Of a stretch of 64,000 nucleotides of DNA, positions 8,724 to 17,795 are shown piece by piece. Within the stretch, counting starts at the first letter, position 1. The number at the start of each line of letters is the position of its first letter. The notes below the pieces were generated by a model. That model was not told the origin of the DNA. It worked only from the letters and a program-made list of their open reading frames with translations, and did no database searches. Location of the stretch: positions 248,001-312,000 of the forward strand of contig NZ_SLUQ01000001.1 of NCBI RefSeq assembly GCF_004345245.1, in the 5' to 3' direction. The position numbers were made by a program, and so were the translations under genes. The stretch is from Rhizobium sp. BK251. Lineage in GTDB: Bacteria > Pseudomonadota > Alphaproteobacteria > Rhizobiales > Rhizobiaceae.

Positions 8724-9614
8724 ATGAGCATGGCAAATACAAAGTCTGCCCAACCCTCCGCACTGTCGGAGTTCTGGTACTATTTCTCCCGCAACAAGGG
8801 TGCGGTGATTGGTCTGGCCATCTTTCTTTTCGTGCTGGCGATGGCGATCTTCGCGCCGCTGATCGCCCCGTACAATCCCAACGTTCCGCATGAAGGCATG
8901 CAGCGGTTGCCGCCGGCCTGGGATGCAAACGGCAATTCGATGTTCCCGCTCGGAACGGATGCCGTCGGCCGCGACATGCTTTCGCGCCTCATCTTCGGTA
9001 CCCGCTTCTCGCTGTTCATCGGCCTTGTCGTCGCCTCGCTTTCGGCCGTCGCAGGCGTCCTGCTCGGTCTTGTCGCGGGCTATTTCCGCGGTCGCATCGA
9101 CACGGTCATCATGCGCATCATGGATATCATCCTGGCGTTTCCGTCACTGCTGCTGGCGCTCGTGCTCGTGGCCGTTCTCGGCCCTGGTCTGCTGAACGCA
9201 ATGATCGCCATCTCGATCGTCAACCAGCCGCATTTCGTGCGCCTAACGCGCGCGTCCGTCATGGCTGAGCGCGAGCGCGAATATGTCATCGCTTCGCGTG
9301 TCTCTGGCGCTGGCACCACGCGCCTGATGTTCAAGACGATCCTGCCGAACTGTCTTGGGCCGCTGATTGTCCAGGCGACGCTTGCGTTTTCCGCCGCTAT
9401 CCTGGACGCCGCAGCTCTCGGCTTCCTCGGCATGGGTGCCCAGCCGCCGACACCGGAATGGGGCACGATGCTCGCCGATGCGCGCGAGTTCTTCCAGAGC
9501 TCGCCGTGGCTCGTCACTTTCCCGGGTCTGTGCATCCTCATCACCGTTCTCGCCATCAACCTGATGGGCGACGGTCTGCGCGATGCGCTCGACCCCAAGC
9601 TGAAGAGGTCGTAA
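8724..9614 (+). CDS. dppC: dipeptide ABC transporter permease DppC
   Basis: A 296-residue partner permease. It has the OppC-type N-terminal segment (FSRNKGAVIGLAIFLFVLAMA, then PLIAPYNP), the LGTDAVGRDMLSRLIFGTR motif typical of DppC/OppC, and an EAA loop (REREYVIASRVSGAG). AGGAG at 8713-8717 precedes the ATG. Its stop codon abuts the dppD start, so the genes are translationally linked. Confidence 0.93.
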   Translation: MSMANTKSAQPSALSEFWYYFSRNKGAVIGLAIFLFVLAMAIFAPLIAPYNPNVPHEGMQRLPPAWDANGNSMFPLGTDAVGRDMLSRLIFGTRFSLFIGLVVASLSAVAGVLLGLVAGYFRGRIDTVIMRIMDIILAFPSLLLALVLVAVLGPGLLNAMIAISIVNQPHFVRLTRASVMAEREREYVIASRVSGAGTTRLMFKTILPNCLGPLIVQATLAFSAAILDAAALGFLGMGAQPPTPEWGTMLADAREFFQSSPWLVTFPGLCILITVLAINLMGDGLRDALDPKLKRS

Positions 9615-10631
9615 ATGGCGCTTCTCGATATTGAAAACCTGACGGTTGAGTTTCAGACCTCCTCCGGTCTCTTCCGCGCCGTCGACAACGTCTCGCTGAA
9701 GTGCGACAAGGGCGAGATCCTCTCGATCGTCGGCGAGTCCGGTTCCGGCAAGTCCGTCTCCATGCTTGCCATGATGGGCCTGTTGCCGTGGACGGCCAGG
9801 ATCACGGCCGACAAGATGATGTTCGACGGCAAGGACCTCCGCGGTGTGACCGCGCGTCAGCGCCGCAAGATCATCGGCAAGGACATGGCGATGATCTTCC
9901 AGGAGCCGATGTCGAGCCTCAATCCCTGCTTCACCGTGGGCTTCCAGCTTGGCGAGACGCTGCGCATCCATATGGGCATGAACCGCAAGGAACGCCGCGA
10001 ACGCTCGATCGAGCTGCTGAACCTCGTGGGCATTCCGGCGCCGGAAGACCGGCTTTCGAATTTTCCGCACCAGATGTCGGGCGGCATGAGCCAGCGCGTG
10101 ATGATCGCCATGGCGCTTGCCTGCAATCCGAAGCTCCTGATCGCCGACGAGCCCACGACTGCGCTCGACGTGACCATCCAGGCGCAGATTCTCGATCTGC
10201 TTGCACGGCTGCAGAAGGAGCAAGGCATGGCTCTGGTGCTGATCACCCACGACATGGGTGTCGTCGCCGAGACCGCCGAGCGTGTCCAGGTCCAGTACGC
10301 TGGCCAGAAGGTCGAGGAGCAGCCGGTCAAGGAGCTCTTCCGCGATCCGCATCATCCTTATACGGCAGCACTTCTTTCGGCCCTGCCCGAACGTGCCGAG
10401 GTCGGGCAGAAGCTGCCTTCGATCGCCGGCGTCGTGCCCGGGCAGCATGACCGCCCGACCGGCTGTCTGTTCGCACCGCGTTGCGGCTTCGCGACGGTCG
10501 AATGCGATCGCGGCGTCGTCCGCCAGGGCGAGGACCTGGGTCTCGCTCTCTGCAATTATCCCCTCCAGCAGGGCAAGCCTTTGAACCACCCCGGCATTGT
10601 TGTCACGGAATCCGCAGGAGGCGTGGCATGA
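9615..10631 (+). CDS. dppD: dipeptide ABC transporter ATPase DppD
   Basis: A 338-residue cytoplasmic ATPase. It shows Walker [10 protein letters not shown]-loop [12 protein letters not shown], signature SGGMSQRV, Walker [13 protein letters not shown] and switch His (ITHDMG). The C-terminal oligopeptide-type extension with a Cys motif ([12 protein letters not shown] and later cysteines) is present; in this family that extension can hold a 4Fe-4S cluster. It starts directly after the dppC stop and overlaps dppF by four bases (ATGA). Confidence 0.93.
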   Translation: MALLDIENLTVEFQTSSGLFRAVDNVSLKCDKGEILSIVGESGSGKSVSMLAMMGLLPWTARITADKMMFDGKDLRGVTARQRRKIIGKDMAMIFQEPMSSLNPCFTVGFQLGETLRIHMGMNRKERRERSIELLNLVGIPAPEDRLSNFPHQMSGGMSQRVMIAMALACNPKLLIADEPTTALDVTIQAQILDLLARLQKEQGMALVLITHDMGVVAETAERVQVQYAGQKVEEQPVKELFRDPHHPYTAALLSALPERAEVGQKLPSIAGVVPGQHDRPTGCLFAPRCGFATVECDRGVVRQGEDLGLALCNYPLQQGKPLNHPGIVVTESAGGVA

Positions 10632-11584
10632 CCACCAGCGCTGTTCTCGAGGGCAAGGATCTTGCCCGCTTCTACACGGTAAACCGTGGCCTCTTCAAAG
10701 CGGAGGCGACCGTTCGCGCACTGAACGGAGTGAGCTTCAGCCTTCATTCCGGGCGCACACTCGCGGTCGTGGGCGAATCCGGCTGCGGCAAGTCGACGCT
10801 CGCCCGCCTGGTGACGATGATCGAGGATCCGACTGCCGGCGAACTGCTGATCGATGGCAAGCCGGCCCGGGTAGGCGACAAGGATCTGCGCAGCCAGGTA
10901 CAGATCGTGTTCCAGAATCCTTACGGCTCGCTCAATCCGCGCCAGAAGGTGGGCTCGATCCTGGAAGAGCCGCTGAAGATCAACACGGATGACGACGCGC
11001 GGACACGCCGGCGCAAGGCGGAAGCGATGATGGCAAGGGTCGGTTTGCGGCCCGAGCACTATGATCGCTATCCGCACATGTTTTCCGGCGGCCAGCGCCA
11101 GCGCATCGCGATCGCCCGCGCATTGATGCTGCGGCCGAAGGTGCTGGTGCTCGACGAGCCGGTCTCCGCCCTCGACCTGTCGATCCAGGCGCAGGTGCTG
11201 AACCTCTTGATGGACCTGCAGAAGGAGATGGGTCTTGCCTATCTCTTCATCTCCCACGGTCTTTCCGTCGTGCGCCACATCGCCGATGACGTGATGGTCA
11301 TGTATCTTGGACGGCCGGTGGAAACAGGTCCGGCAGCCGAGGTCTTCGAGCGGCCCCGCCATCCGTACACCGCAGCGCTGCTTTCCGCGACGCCGATCGC
11401 AGATCCGGACCGCGAAAAGAACCGCATTCGCCTGCAGGGCGAACTGCCGTCGCCGCTGAACCCGCCGATCGGCTGTCACTTCAATCCGCGCTGCTGGAAG
11501 GCGCAGGACCATTGCCGCAAGGTGGAGCCGGAGCTTGGCGGCGAGGGTGCCCACCGCTACGCCTGCCATTTCCCATTGGATTGA
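10628..11584 (+). CDS. dppF: dipeptide ABC transporter ATPase DppF
   Basis: A 318-residue second ATPase of the heterodimer. It shows Walker A GESGCGKS, Q-loop IVFQNPYGSLNPRQ (the DppF/OppF form), signature SGGQRQRI, Walker B VLVLDEPVSALD and switch His (FISHGLSVV). The C-terminal extension again carries cysteines (IGCHFNPRCWKAQDHC). The start is ATG 10628, overlapping the dppD stop as ATGA; a longer upstream frame overlaps dppD without a ribosome-binding site. It is the last gene of the dpp operon. No clear terminator was found before gntK. Confidence 0.93.
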   Translation: MTTSAVLEGKDLARFYTVNRGLFKAEATVRALNGVSFSLHSGRTLAVVGESGCGKSTLARLVTMIEDPTAGELLIDGKPARVGDKDLRSQVQIVFQNPYGSLNPRQKVGSILEEPLKINTDDDARTRRRKAEAMMARVGLRPEHYDRYPHMFSGGQRQRIAIARALMLRPKVLVLDEPVSALDLSIQAQVLNLLMDLQKEMGLAYLFISHGLSVVRHIADDVMVMYLGRPVETGPAAEVFERPRHPYTAALLSATPIADPDREKNRIRLQGELPSPLNPPIGCHFNPRCWKAQDHCRKVEPELGGEGAHRYACHFPLD

Positions 11585-11719
11585 CCCGCGAGGCGGCTGG
11601 CGAGGCATCCGCGTGATGTCCGCCTTCAGCCGCCCTTGCATCCTTGCCGCAGCGGAGCCTAAAAAGCCTCTTGCCGGGCGTCTTGGCCCGCAAGTCGATT
11701 CGTCGCGGAATAGGGAAAT

Positions 11720-12256
11720 ATGGCAAGCAAATCAAACGGCCGGCCTCCGGTGATCATCGTCATGGGCGTCAGCGGCAGCGGCAAGTCCTCGGTGGGGCAG
11801 CGCCTCGCGGCGCATCTCGGCCTGCAGTTCGTGGAGGGTGACCAGCTTCATCCCGAAGCCAATGTCGAGAAGATGGCCAAGGGCATACCGCTTACCGATG
11901 AGGACAGGATGCCGTGGCTCGATCTGATCGGCGACGCGATGAAGGCCTCGGTGGCCCGCGGCGAAGGCATCGTCATATCCTGTTCGGCCTTGAAGCGCGT
12001 CTACCGTGATCGCCTGCGGGCCGCCGCCGATGACCGTCTTCTCTTCGTCTACCTCGATGGCTCGAGGGAACTCCTGATGAAGCGCATGGGTGAGCGCAAG
12101 GGACACTTCATGCCGGTGTCGCTGCTCGAGAGCCAGCTGCTAACGCTGGAGGTGCCGACTGGTGAGCCGGGCGTGGTTACCGTGGATATTGATGATAGCC
12201 TGGAGAAAATTGCGGCGGATGCCGTGCAGGAGCTCGCCGCGATCGGTGTCGATTAG
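11720..12256 (+). CDS. gntK: gluconokinase (GntK family)
   Basis: A 178-residue P-loop kinase of normal GntK length. It has the Walker A motif GVSGSGKS near the N-terminus (residues 16-23), then the gluconokinase signature FVEGDQLHPEANVEKM, GIPLTDEDRMPWL and SCSALKRVYRDRLR. It phosphorylates D-gluconate to 6-phosphogluconate for the Entner-Doudoroff or pentose phosphate route. It follows dppF by 135 bases on the same strand with no terminator between, so read-through is possible. No gluconate permease or GntR regulator lies nearby. Confidence 0.9.
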   Translation: MASKSNGRPPVIIVMGVSGSGKSSVGQRLAAHLGLQFVEGDQLHPEANVEKMAKGIPLTDEDRMPWLDLIGDAMKASVARGEGIVISCSALKRVYRDRLRAAADDRLLFVYLDGSRELLMKRMGERKGHFMPVSLLESQLLTLEVPTGEPGVVTVDIDDSLEKIAADAVQELAAIGVD

Positions 12257-12398
12257 CGATGGGACGACCGCCTGGCCGTTCCCAATCCTCGTCATGCCGA
12301 TGAATTTGAAGGGCCTTTGCACGGTCCCAGGGTTGCCCTTGGGGCCGCGATAGTTAGGGCATTTCGCATGAGCGAGGCGCCTGTGAGGTGAACTCCAA

Positions 12399-13523
12399 TC
12401 AGGCGGCCTTTGCCTCGGCGCTGTCCTCATACGCCGGGTAGTCGGTGTAACCTGCCGCGCCGCCGCCATAGTAGGTCTCGCGGATGGGGGTAGCCAAAGC
12501 AAGGTCCTGCCGCAGGCGCGCCACCAGATCGGGATTCGCGATGAAGGGCTGGCCGAAAGCCGCAAGATCGATCAGGCCGTCCCGCAGGAACTCCTCAGCG
12601 CGACGCTTGTCCAGCGAACCAGCAAGAATAAGCGTACCTGAATAGCTCTGGCGGAACCTGCCCAGAAAGTCCCTCGAAATAGCCGGAGCGCTGGCAGCGC
12701 CCTGGTCCTTCAGATGCACATAGGCCAGGTTGCGCTCAGCAAGCGCAGCCGCAAGGTGCAGGTAGGTTTCCTCGATCAGAGGATGATGCGGCATGTCGAA
12801 CAGCCTGCCGAATGGAGAGAGCCGGATGCCGACCTTCGCGGCGCCAATTCGCGCGACCACCGCATCGACAATCTCGAGCACGAAGCGCGTCCTGTCCTCG
12901 ACGCTTCCGGCACCATACCGGTCGGTACGGTCGTTGATCAGCGGATTGAGGAACTGCTCCAGAAGATAACCATTTGCACCGTGGATTTCGACGCCGTCGA
13001 ATCCAGCGCCAACGGCATTGGCCGCGGCATTCGCAAAGTCGTTGACGACCCTGGCGACCTCGTCGGTCCGGAGCGGCCGCGGCACGCTCGCTTCGACAAA
13101 GCCAGCGACACCTTCGTCGTTGAACGCATAGGCCGTGCTCTTGTCGTCGCGTGCCGGTTTGGCGCTGGAACTGACGGGCTGCCCGCCGGCCGCCTGGAGC
13201 GAGGTATGCGACATCCGGCCGACATGCCAGATCTGCGCAAAAATCTTCCCGCCTTCCTCGTGTACGGCCTTCGTCACACCCTGCCAGCCACGAACCTGAT
13301 CGTCCGACCAAATGCCGGGGATGAAGGCAAAGCCCGTTCCCTCTTGCGAAATCGGCGTTCCCTCGGTGACGATCAGGCCGGCGCCGGCGCGCTGGCGGTA
13401 ATATTCGGCGGTCTGCTCGTCGGCTATGCCGTCCTTCGCCCTGGCCCGGGTCATCGGAGCCATGACGACGCGGTTGCGAAGCTTTTGGCCGCTCATGTCG
13501 TAGGTTTCAAAGAGTGACTTCAT
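12399..13523 (-). CDS. nemA: old yellow enzyme family alkene reductase (NemA-like)
   Basis: A 374-residue FMN-dependent OYE. The N-terminus has the class-I pattern NRVVMAPMTRARA. The substrate-binding HGANGYLLEQFLNPLINDRTDRYG segment carries the HxxN pair, and the C-terminal YYGGGAAGYTDYP is typical of NemA/XenB/MorB enzymes. These reduce electrophilic alkenes, N-ethylmaleimide, nitrate esters and nitroaromatics with NAD(P)H in the cytoplasm. It is divergent from a LysR gene across 85 bases, so control by that regulator is likely. The symbol reflects family only; the physiological substrate is unknown. Confidence 0.88.
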   Translation of the reverse strand: MKSLFETYDMSGQKLRNRVVMAPMTRARAKDGIADEQTAEYYRQRAGAGLIVTEGTPISQEGTGFAFIPGIWSDDQVRGWQGVTKAVHEEGGKIFAQIWHVGRMSHTSLQAAGGQPVSSSAKPARDDKSTAYAFNDEGVAGFVEASVPRPLRTDEVARVVNDFANAAANAVGAGFDGVEIHGANGYLLEQFLNPLINDRTDRYGAGSVEDRTRFVLEIVDAVVARIGAAKVGIRLSPFGRLFDMPHHPLIEETYLHLAAALAERNLAYVHLKDQGAASAPAISRDFLGRFRQSYSGTLILAGSLDKRRAEEFLRDGLIDLAAFGQPFIANPDLVARLRQDLALATPIRETYYGGGAAGYTDYPAYEDSAEAKAA

Positions 13524-13562
13524 GAGTGTTGTTCCTCAGGGTGGTTGATTATCATCGACGGG

Positions 13563-13574
13563 ATAGATATCTAT
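13563..13574. promoter_or_regulatory. palindrome between OYE gene and LysR gene
   Basis: The perfect 12-bp palindrome ATAGATATCTAT lies in the 85-bp divergent region. Its position and size fit the recognition site of the adjacent LysR regulator (T-N11-A class or variant). This is inference from location. Confidence 0.45.
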
Positions 13575-13608
13575 AGGCAGATCATAAATCCAACTCATGG
13601 AGCTAATG

Positions 13609-14586
13609 ATGTCGATCGATCATGCTCATATCTTGAAGTTCGACCTGAACCTGCTGGTCGCTTTCGACGCCTTGATGAGTGAGCGCAACGTCACACGCGC
13701 GGCGCATCGGATCGGCATTTCGCAATCCGCCCTCAGCCACAATCTCGGCCGCCTGCGCACGCTTCTTTCGGACGAGCTGTTCGTTCGCTCGGCGCGCGGG
13801 ATCGAACCGACGCCGCGGGCGCAGGAACTCGCGGAAACCGTCAGCTGCATCCTGTGCACGATCCAGTCCCGCCTGATCGAGCCGGAGCAGTTCGACCCGG
13901 CAACGGATGAGCGTACCTTCACGATCGGAATGACCGACTATCTCGAAAGCCTGTTGATGCCGAGGCTTCTCGCTGCCGTTTACGAGCAGGCGCCACGGGT
14001 CAATTTCATCGTGCGGTCACTCGACCAGGATTACCCTGCGGATCTGCTGGACAGCGGCGAGATCGACCTTGCGATCGGCAAGGTGGAGACCGGCAATGAA
14101 CTTCATAAGCGCCGCAAGCTCTGGTCCGAGCGTTATGTCATCCTCAGCAATCCCGAGAAGACCGGGCCTTCCGGCTCGATCGACCTCGAGACGTTTCTCT
14201 CCACCCCGCAAGCCGTGATCGTCAGCAAGGACGGACGCTGCCGCCTCGTGGACGAGGTGCTGGCTGAGCGTGGATTAAAACGGCACGCAGCGGTCACGAC
14301 GCCGCACCTCTTCACGCTGCCGATCCTGGTTCGGGAGACGCACACGATCGCGGCCGTGCCGGCAAGCTTCGCCCGGGCCTGGGCGCCGGTGTTCGGCCTC
14401 GGGATCAGCCCGGGACCTGTGGACATCCCGCCCTACGACATCTCGCTCGCATGGCACACCTCATCCGACCGCAATGCCGCCCACGCCTGGCTGCGCCAGC
14501 AGATCCTTGCCGCAGTCGAACCCGTCCGCGCCGAGATACTTCAGGCCAACGCTGCGCCCGATGCCATCATGATCGCCGCCGAATAG
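13609..14586 (+). CDS. LysR-family regulator, divergent from OYE
   Basis: A 325-residue LysR regulator of the NodD-like branch (FDLNLLVAFDALMSERNVTRAA with ISQSALSHNLGRLR in the HTH). The effector domain spans about residues 95-310, including a typical WSERYVILSNPE strand. GGAG at 13599-13602 fits ATG 13609 best; in-frame ATGs at 13597 and 13606 are alternatives. It probably controls the divergent old yellow enzyme gene, by analogy with other LysR/OYE pairs that respond to electrophiles. Confidence 0.87.
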   Translation: MSIDHAHILKFDLNLLVAFDALMSERNVTRAAHRIGISQSALSHNLGRLRTLLSDELFVRSARGIEPTPRAQELAETVSCILCTIQSRLIEPEQFDPATDERTFTIGMTDYLESLLMPRLLAAVYEQAPRVNFIVRSLDQDYPADLLDSGEIDLAIGKVETGNELHKRRKLWSERYVILSNPEKTGPSGSIDLETFLSTPQAVIVSKDGRCRLVDEVLAERGLKRHAAVTTPHLFTLPILVRETHTIAAVPASFARAWAPVFGLGISPGPVDIPPYDISLAWHTSSDRNAAHAWLRQQILAAVEPVRAEILQANAAPDAIMIAAE

Positions 14587-14717
14587 GTTCGCTTTCCAGA
14601 GGCGGCGGATGGTTGCGCCCCAGCGTGCTTTGCCGCGGGCAGATTTGTCGGTGTTTCACCGGTCGCGACCAATGTCGCTGGCACCGACCAATGCGACGAA
14701 CTGCCCGGCCGTCGTTT

Positions 14718-15965
14718 TCATGGATTGAAGCGGTTCGGCGAATAGGCCGCGATGTTGATGAAGGGCGCGTCGCCGGTAATGAGCTCCGCCAGCACGCGGC
14801 CGGTCACCGGCCCGAGCGTCAGGCCGTGATGAGCATGGCCGAAGGCAAACCACAGCCCGTCATGGCGCGGCGCCTTTCCGATGATCGGCATCATGTCCGG
14901 CGTGCATGGCCGCGCGCCCATCCAGGGTTCCGGATCGAGCCTTCTTCCCAAGGGGAAGATGGCCCGCGCGACCTTTTCGGCGCGGTCGAGCTGCACCGGC
15001 GTCTTCGGTGCGTCGCGCGCGGCGAACTCCGCTCCTGTCGTCAGGCGTATGCCGCGGTTCATCGGCGCCAGGAAATAGCCGCGCTCGGCATCGAGAGTCC
15101 AGTTGTTGAGCATGGCATCGCCTTCGGGCGCATAGTGCATGTGGTAGCCGCGCTTGACGCCGAGCGGAAAGGAGTAGCCGAGCTTGCTCGTTGCGAGGTC
15201 CGCCCATGGTCCGAGCGCCACCACCGCGTCCTGCGCTTCCACGGCTCCGTCGCTGGTCGTTACCTTCCAGCCGGAAGCCGTTTGCTCAAGCGTCGCGGCA
15301 TCGCCTGAAGTAAAGCGCCCGCCAAGGCGTTCGAAGTAGAGGCGATAGGCGGTGATCAATCCGTGGGGATCGAGTACCGACCAAGGATCGCGCCAGCGAA
15401 GGCCGCCGCGGAATTCGCCCCGGATGCTCGGCTCCATGCGCGCTATGTCGGCACCGCTCAGCGCATCGTAGCTCACGCCGAATTCCCGCTGGAGCCTTTC
15501 GGCTTCCGCAAACTCTGCATCCCGCTTCGCGTCGGTGCGGAATATCTCCATCCAGCCGTCCTTGCGGATCAGGTGGCCGGAATGGGAAGCTTCGATGAGA
15601 TCATTGTGTTCGGAGATTGAATGCTCGATCAGCGGTGCATAGGCGCGCGAGATCATCTCGTGGCGCTTCGTGTTCGAATTCCACCAGTAGCGCGCGAGAA
15701 AGGCGAGCTGGCCCGGCAGGGCACGGAGGTGGTAATGCGCGTCGATGCGGTTGTTGAAGGCATAGCGGATCAGGACGCCAAGCTGCTGCGGGAAGCCGTA
15801 GGGCACGACGCCCTCGCGCTGGATGAGGCCTGCGTTGCCGAATGACGTCTCCCCGCCGGGCGCCTTGCGGTCGACAAGGGTCACCTGCCGCCCGCGACGC
15901 TGAAGATGGATGGCGGTCGAAACGCCGACGATTCCGGCGCCCAGCACGATTACGTCTTTTGTCAT
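14718..15965 (-). CDS. DadA-like FAD-dependent D-amino-acid dehydrogenase or oxidase
   Basis: A 415-residue DAO-family flavoprotein. The N-terminal dinucleotide fold VIVLGAGIVGVSTAIHLQRRG binds FAD, followed by VTLVDRKAPGGETSFGNAGL, a DadA hallmark. Near the C-terminus MGARPCTPDMMPIIG and FGHAHHGLTLGP complete the pattern. It likely deaminates D-amino acids at the inner membrane. The start was set at MTKDVIVLG (15965), because an earlier in-frame ATG would put unrelated residues before the Rossmann fold. It lies 78 bases downstream of the ICMT/PKS pair on the same strand, which may be coincidental. Confidence 0.82.
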   Translation of the reverse strand: MTKDVIVLGAGIVGVSTAIHLQRRGRQVTLVDRKAPGGETSFGNAGLIQREGVVPYGFPQQLGVLIRYAFNNRIDAHYHLRALPGQLAFLARYWWNSNTKRHEMISRAYAPLIEHSISEHNDLIEASHSGHLIRKDGWMEIFRTDAKRDAEFAEAERLQREFGVSYDALSGADIARMEPSIRGEFRGGLRWRDPWSVLDPHGLITAYRLYFERLGGRFTSGDAATLEQTASGWKVTTSDGAVEAQDAVVALGPWADLATSKLGYSFPLGVKRGYHMHYAPEGDAMLNNWTLDAERGYFLAPMNRGIRLTTGAEFAARDAPKTPVQLDRAEKVARAIFPLGRRLDPEPWMGARPCTPDMMPIIGKAPRHDGLWFAFGHAHHGLTLGPVTGRVLAELITGDAPFINIAAYSPNRFNP

Positions 15966-16043
15966 GTCTGTCTGCAGTCCACACTTTGCCCAAAGAGCGA
16001 AAATGCCCGGCGGGAGATCGTGGCGCAAACGAAAAATGCTATT

Positions 16044-16547
16044 TCATTTCAAAATCATTGCCTTTTCCAAGGCAGCGTTTTCCGCCTGTATCCGAACGTA
16101 GAGGATCGCCGCATTCAGCACCGAAAAAGCCAGTGCATAGAAAGTGAGACCGAACGTTAGCGGCAGCGCCGCGATCTCGCCGACGACGATGGCATAGTTG
16201 GGATGGCGTATGAAGCGATAGGGTCCATCTTGGACGAGCGGTGCCCCCGGCAGCACGATGATGCGTGTGGTCCAGCGATCCTTGAGCGTTGCGAGCACCC
16301 ACAGCCGCAGGGCCTGGAGAATGACGAAAATCAGGAGCCAGGGCAGGCTGATCGGCTGGCCCGGCGCAAGCAGCCAGAGACCCGCGAGCCAGGCCGCATG
16401 CATGCCGACCATGAACGGGTAGTGTTCGCCAGCAACCTCCACGCCGCCACGCGCAAGCAGAGCGGCGGTGTTGCGCCGGGCATAGACCAATTCAAGGAGG
16501 CGTTGCAGCGTGACGAAAAGGAGAATGGCGATCGATGCGGCCGTCAT
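16044..16547 (-). CDS. isoprenylcysteine carboxyl methyltransferase family protein
   Basis: A 167-residue integral membrane protein with about four hydrophobic segments. The ICMT/PEMT C-terminal signature DGPYRFIRHPNYAIVVGE is present (the RHPNY core binds S-adenosylmethionine). It overlaps the upstream polyketide synthase by four bases (ATGA), so the two are translationally coupled. Small ICMT-family proteins beside type III polyketide synthases, such as SrsB of Streptomyces, O-methylate the alkylresorcinol or quinone product. I infer the same role here, acting on a membrane-associated phenolic lipid. Confidence 0.85.
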   Translation of the reverse strand: MTAASIAILLFVTLQRLLELVYARRNTAALLARGGVEVAGEHYPFMVGMHAAWLAGLWLLAPGQPISLPWLLIFVILQALRLWVLATLKDRWTTRIIVLPGAPLVQDGPYRFIRHPNYAIVVGEIAALPLTFGLTFYALAFSVLNAAILYVRIQAENAALEKAMILK

Positions 16548-17596
16548 GCTGCCCTCCTCAGGGTTACGCAGCTTGCAGTGAAGCCCGGACCCATTGCCAC
16601 CATCGCTGCCCGTCTTGGCAGGCCATCCTTGATGACCTGGTCGAGCACGAAGAGCACCGTCGGCGATGACATGTTTCCATAGTCTGTGAGCACGTCTCTT
16701 TCGTGGCCGAGCGAGTCCGGTTCGAGTGAAAGCGCACTCTCGATCGCGCGCAGCACCTTGGTACCGCCGGGATGACAGACGAAGCGATCGATGTCGTCTA
16801 TGCGCAGGCCCGAGCGATTGAGAATATTGGCAATTGCCGGTCCCACATGCTCCTGCGCAAAGGGCGGCAGTGCCTGGTCGAGGATGATGCCTAGGCCGGT
16901 GTTGTCGACCTTCCAGCCCATGATGCCGAGGGTTGACGGAAAGAGGTGTTCGCCGGTCGATTCGATCTCGGCAAGGCCTTCCTCACCGGCACGCAGGACG
17001 CATGCGGCTGCGCCGTCTCCGAAAAGCGCCGTCGCGATGATGTTGGGGCGCGTCAGTTCATCCAGCCGGAAGGCGAGCGAACAAAGCTCGATGCTGACGA
17101 AAAGCACGACGGAACCGGGACGACCTGCGGCAAGCCGCGAGGCGATGGCAAGCCCCGAAACGCCGCCCGCACAGCCTAGACCAAAGAGTGGCACGCGCTG
17201 GATAGTCCCCCGAAAGCCCATGGTTTCCGCCATCCGCGCCTCGATGCTCGGGACCGTGAAACCGGTGGTCGAGGTCGTGACGACGCAGTCGACGTCGCTC
17301 GCTCTCATTCCGGCGCGTTCCAACGCCATGCTGGCAACGTTGACGAACAGCTTCTCGGCCTCGTCCTGGTAGGCGTCCATGCGATCCTGCCAGCCATGCG
17401 GCTCCATGAACCAGGAAAGCGGCCGCGCCGTATGCCGCGTGCGTATGCCGGCATTGTCGAACACCCGGGCAAGATGCTTGAAGTCCTTGAAGCGCCCGGA
17501 AAACATCTGCGCCGCGGCTTCCGCTGCCTCGGATTGGTTGATCACATGCTCGGGCGCCGAAACGGCAAGACTGACGAGCTTGACGGCATTGGTCAC
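16544..17596 (-). CDS. type III polyketide synthase
   Basis: A 350-residue chalcone/stilbene synthase family enzyme. The catalytic triad is complete: Cys142 in FGLGCAGG, His275 in VCHPGGTK, and Asn308 in DYGNMSS. It extends an acyl-CoA starter with malonyl-CoA units and cyclises the chain. AAGGAG lies correctly before ATG 17596. It is coupled to an ICMT-family methyltransferase, the gene pair seen for bacterial alkylresorcinol and alkylpyrone lipids, which makes a long-chain phenolic or pyrone lipid the likely product. It is divergent from a periplasmic TPR gene. Confidence 0.9.
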   Translation of the reverse strand: MTNAVKLVSLAVSAPEHVINQSEAAEAAAQMFSGRFKDFKHLARVFDNAGIRTRHTARPLSWFMEPHGWQDRMDAYQDEAEKLFVNVASMALERAGMRASDVDCVVTTSTTGFTVPSIEARMAETMGFRGTIQRVPLFGLGCAGGVSGLAIASRLAAGRPGSVVLFVSIELCSLAFRLDELTRPNIIATALFGDGAAACVLRAGEEGLAEIESTGEHLFPSTLGIMGWKVDNTGLGIILDQALPPFAQEHVGPAIANILNRSGLRIDDIDRFVCHPGGTKVLRAIESALSLEPDSLGHERDVLTDYGNMSSPTVLFVLDQVIKDGLPRRAAMVAMGPGFTASCVTLRRAA

Positions 17597-17795
17597 ATTG
17601 ATTCTCCTTGGTCACCCTGGCGGCACCTTGGATAGAACACTTCTGCGCGGTAAATATTCGGCATCGCTGAAATGTCACGCGAAGGTGACCGTCGTTCGAT
17701 GCGCCGTGAACGGAAAAAATTCCGGGACTGACGAATAAAGCTCCGGGATGCCGTGTTCTTCCTCCGCATGTTCATGTGCGAAGGAGAAAATCCCC

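Noticed and set aside
12257..12398. Possible gene remnant between gntK and the old yellow enzyme gene
   Set aside because: Short open frames exist on both strands, but none has a ribosome-binding site or a family I recognise. Treated as plain intergenic DNA.
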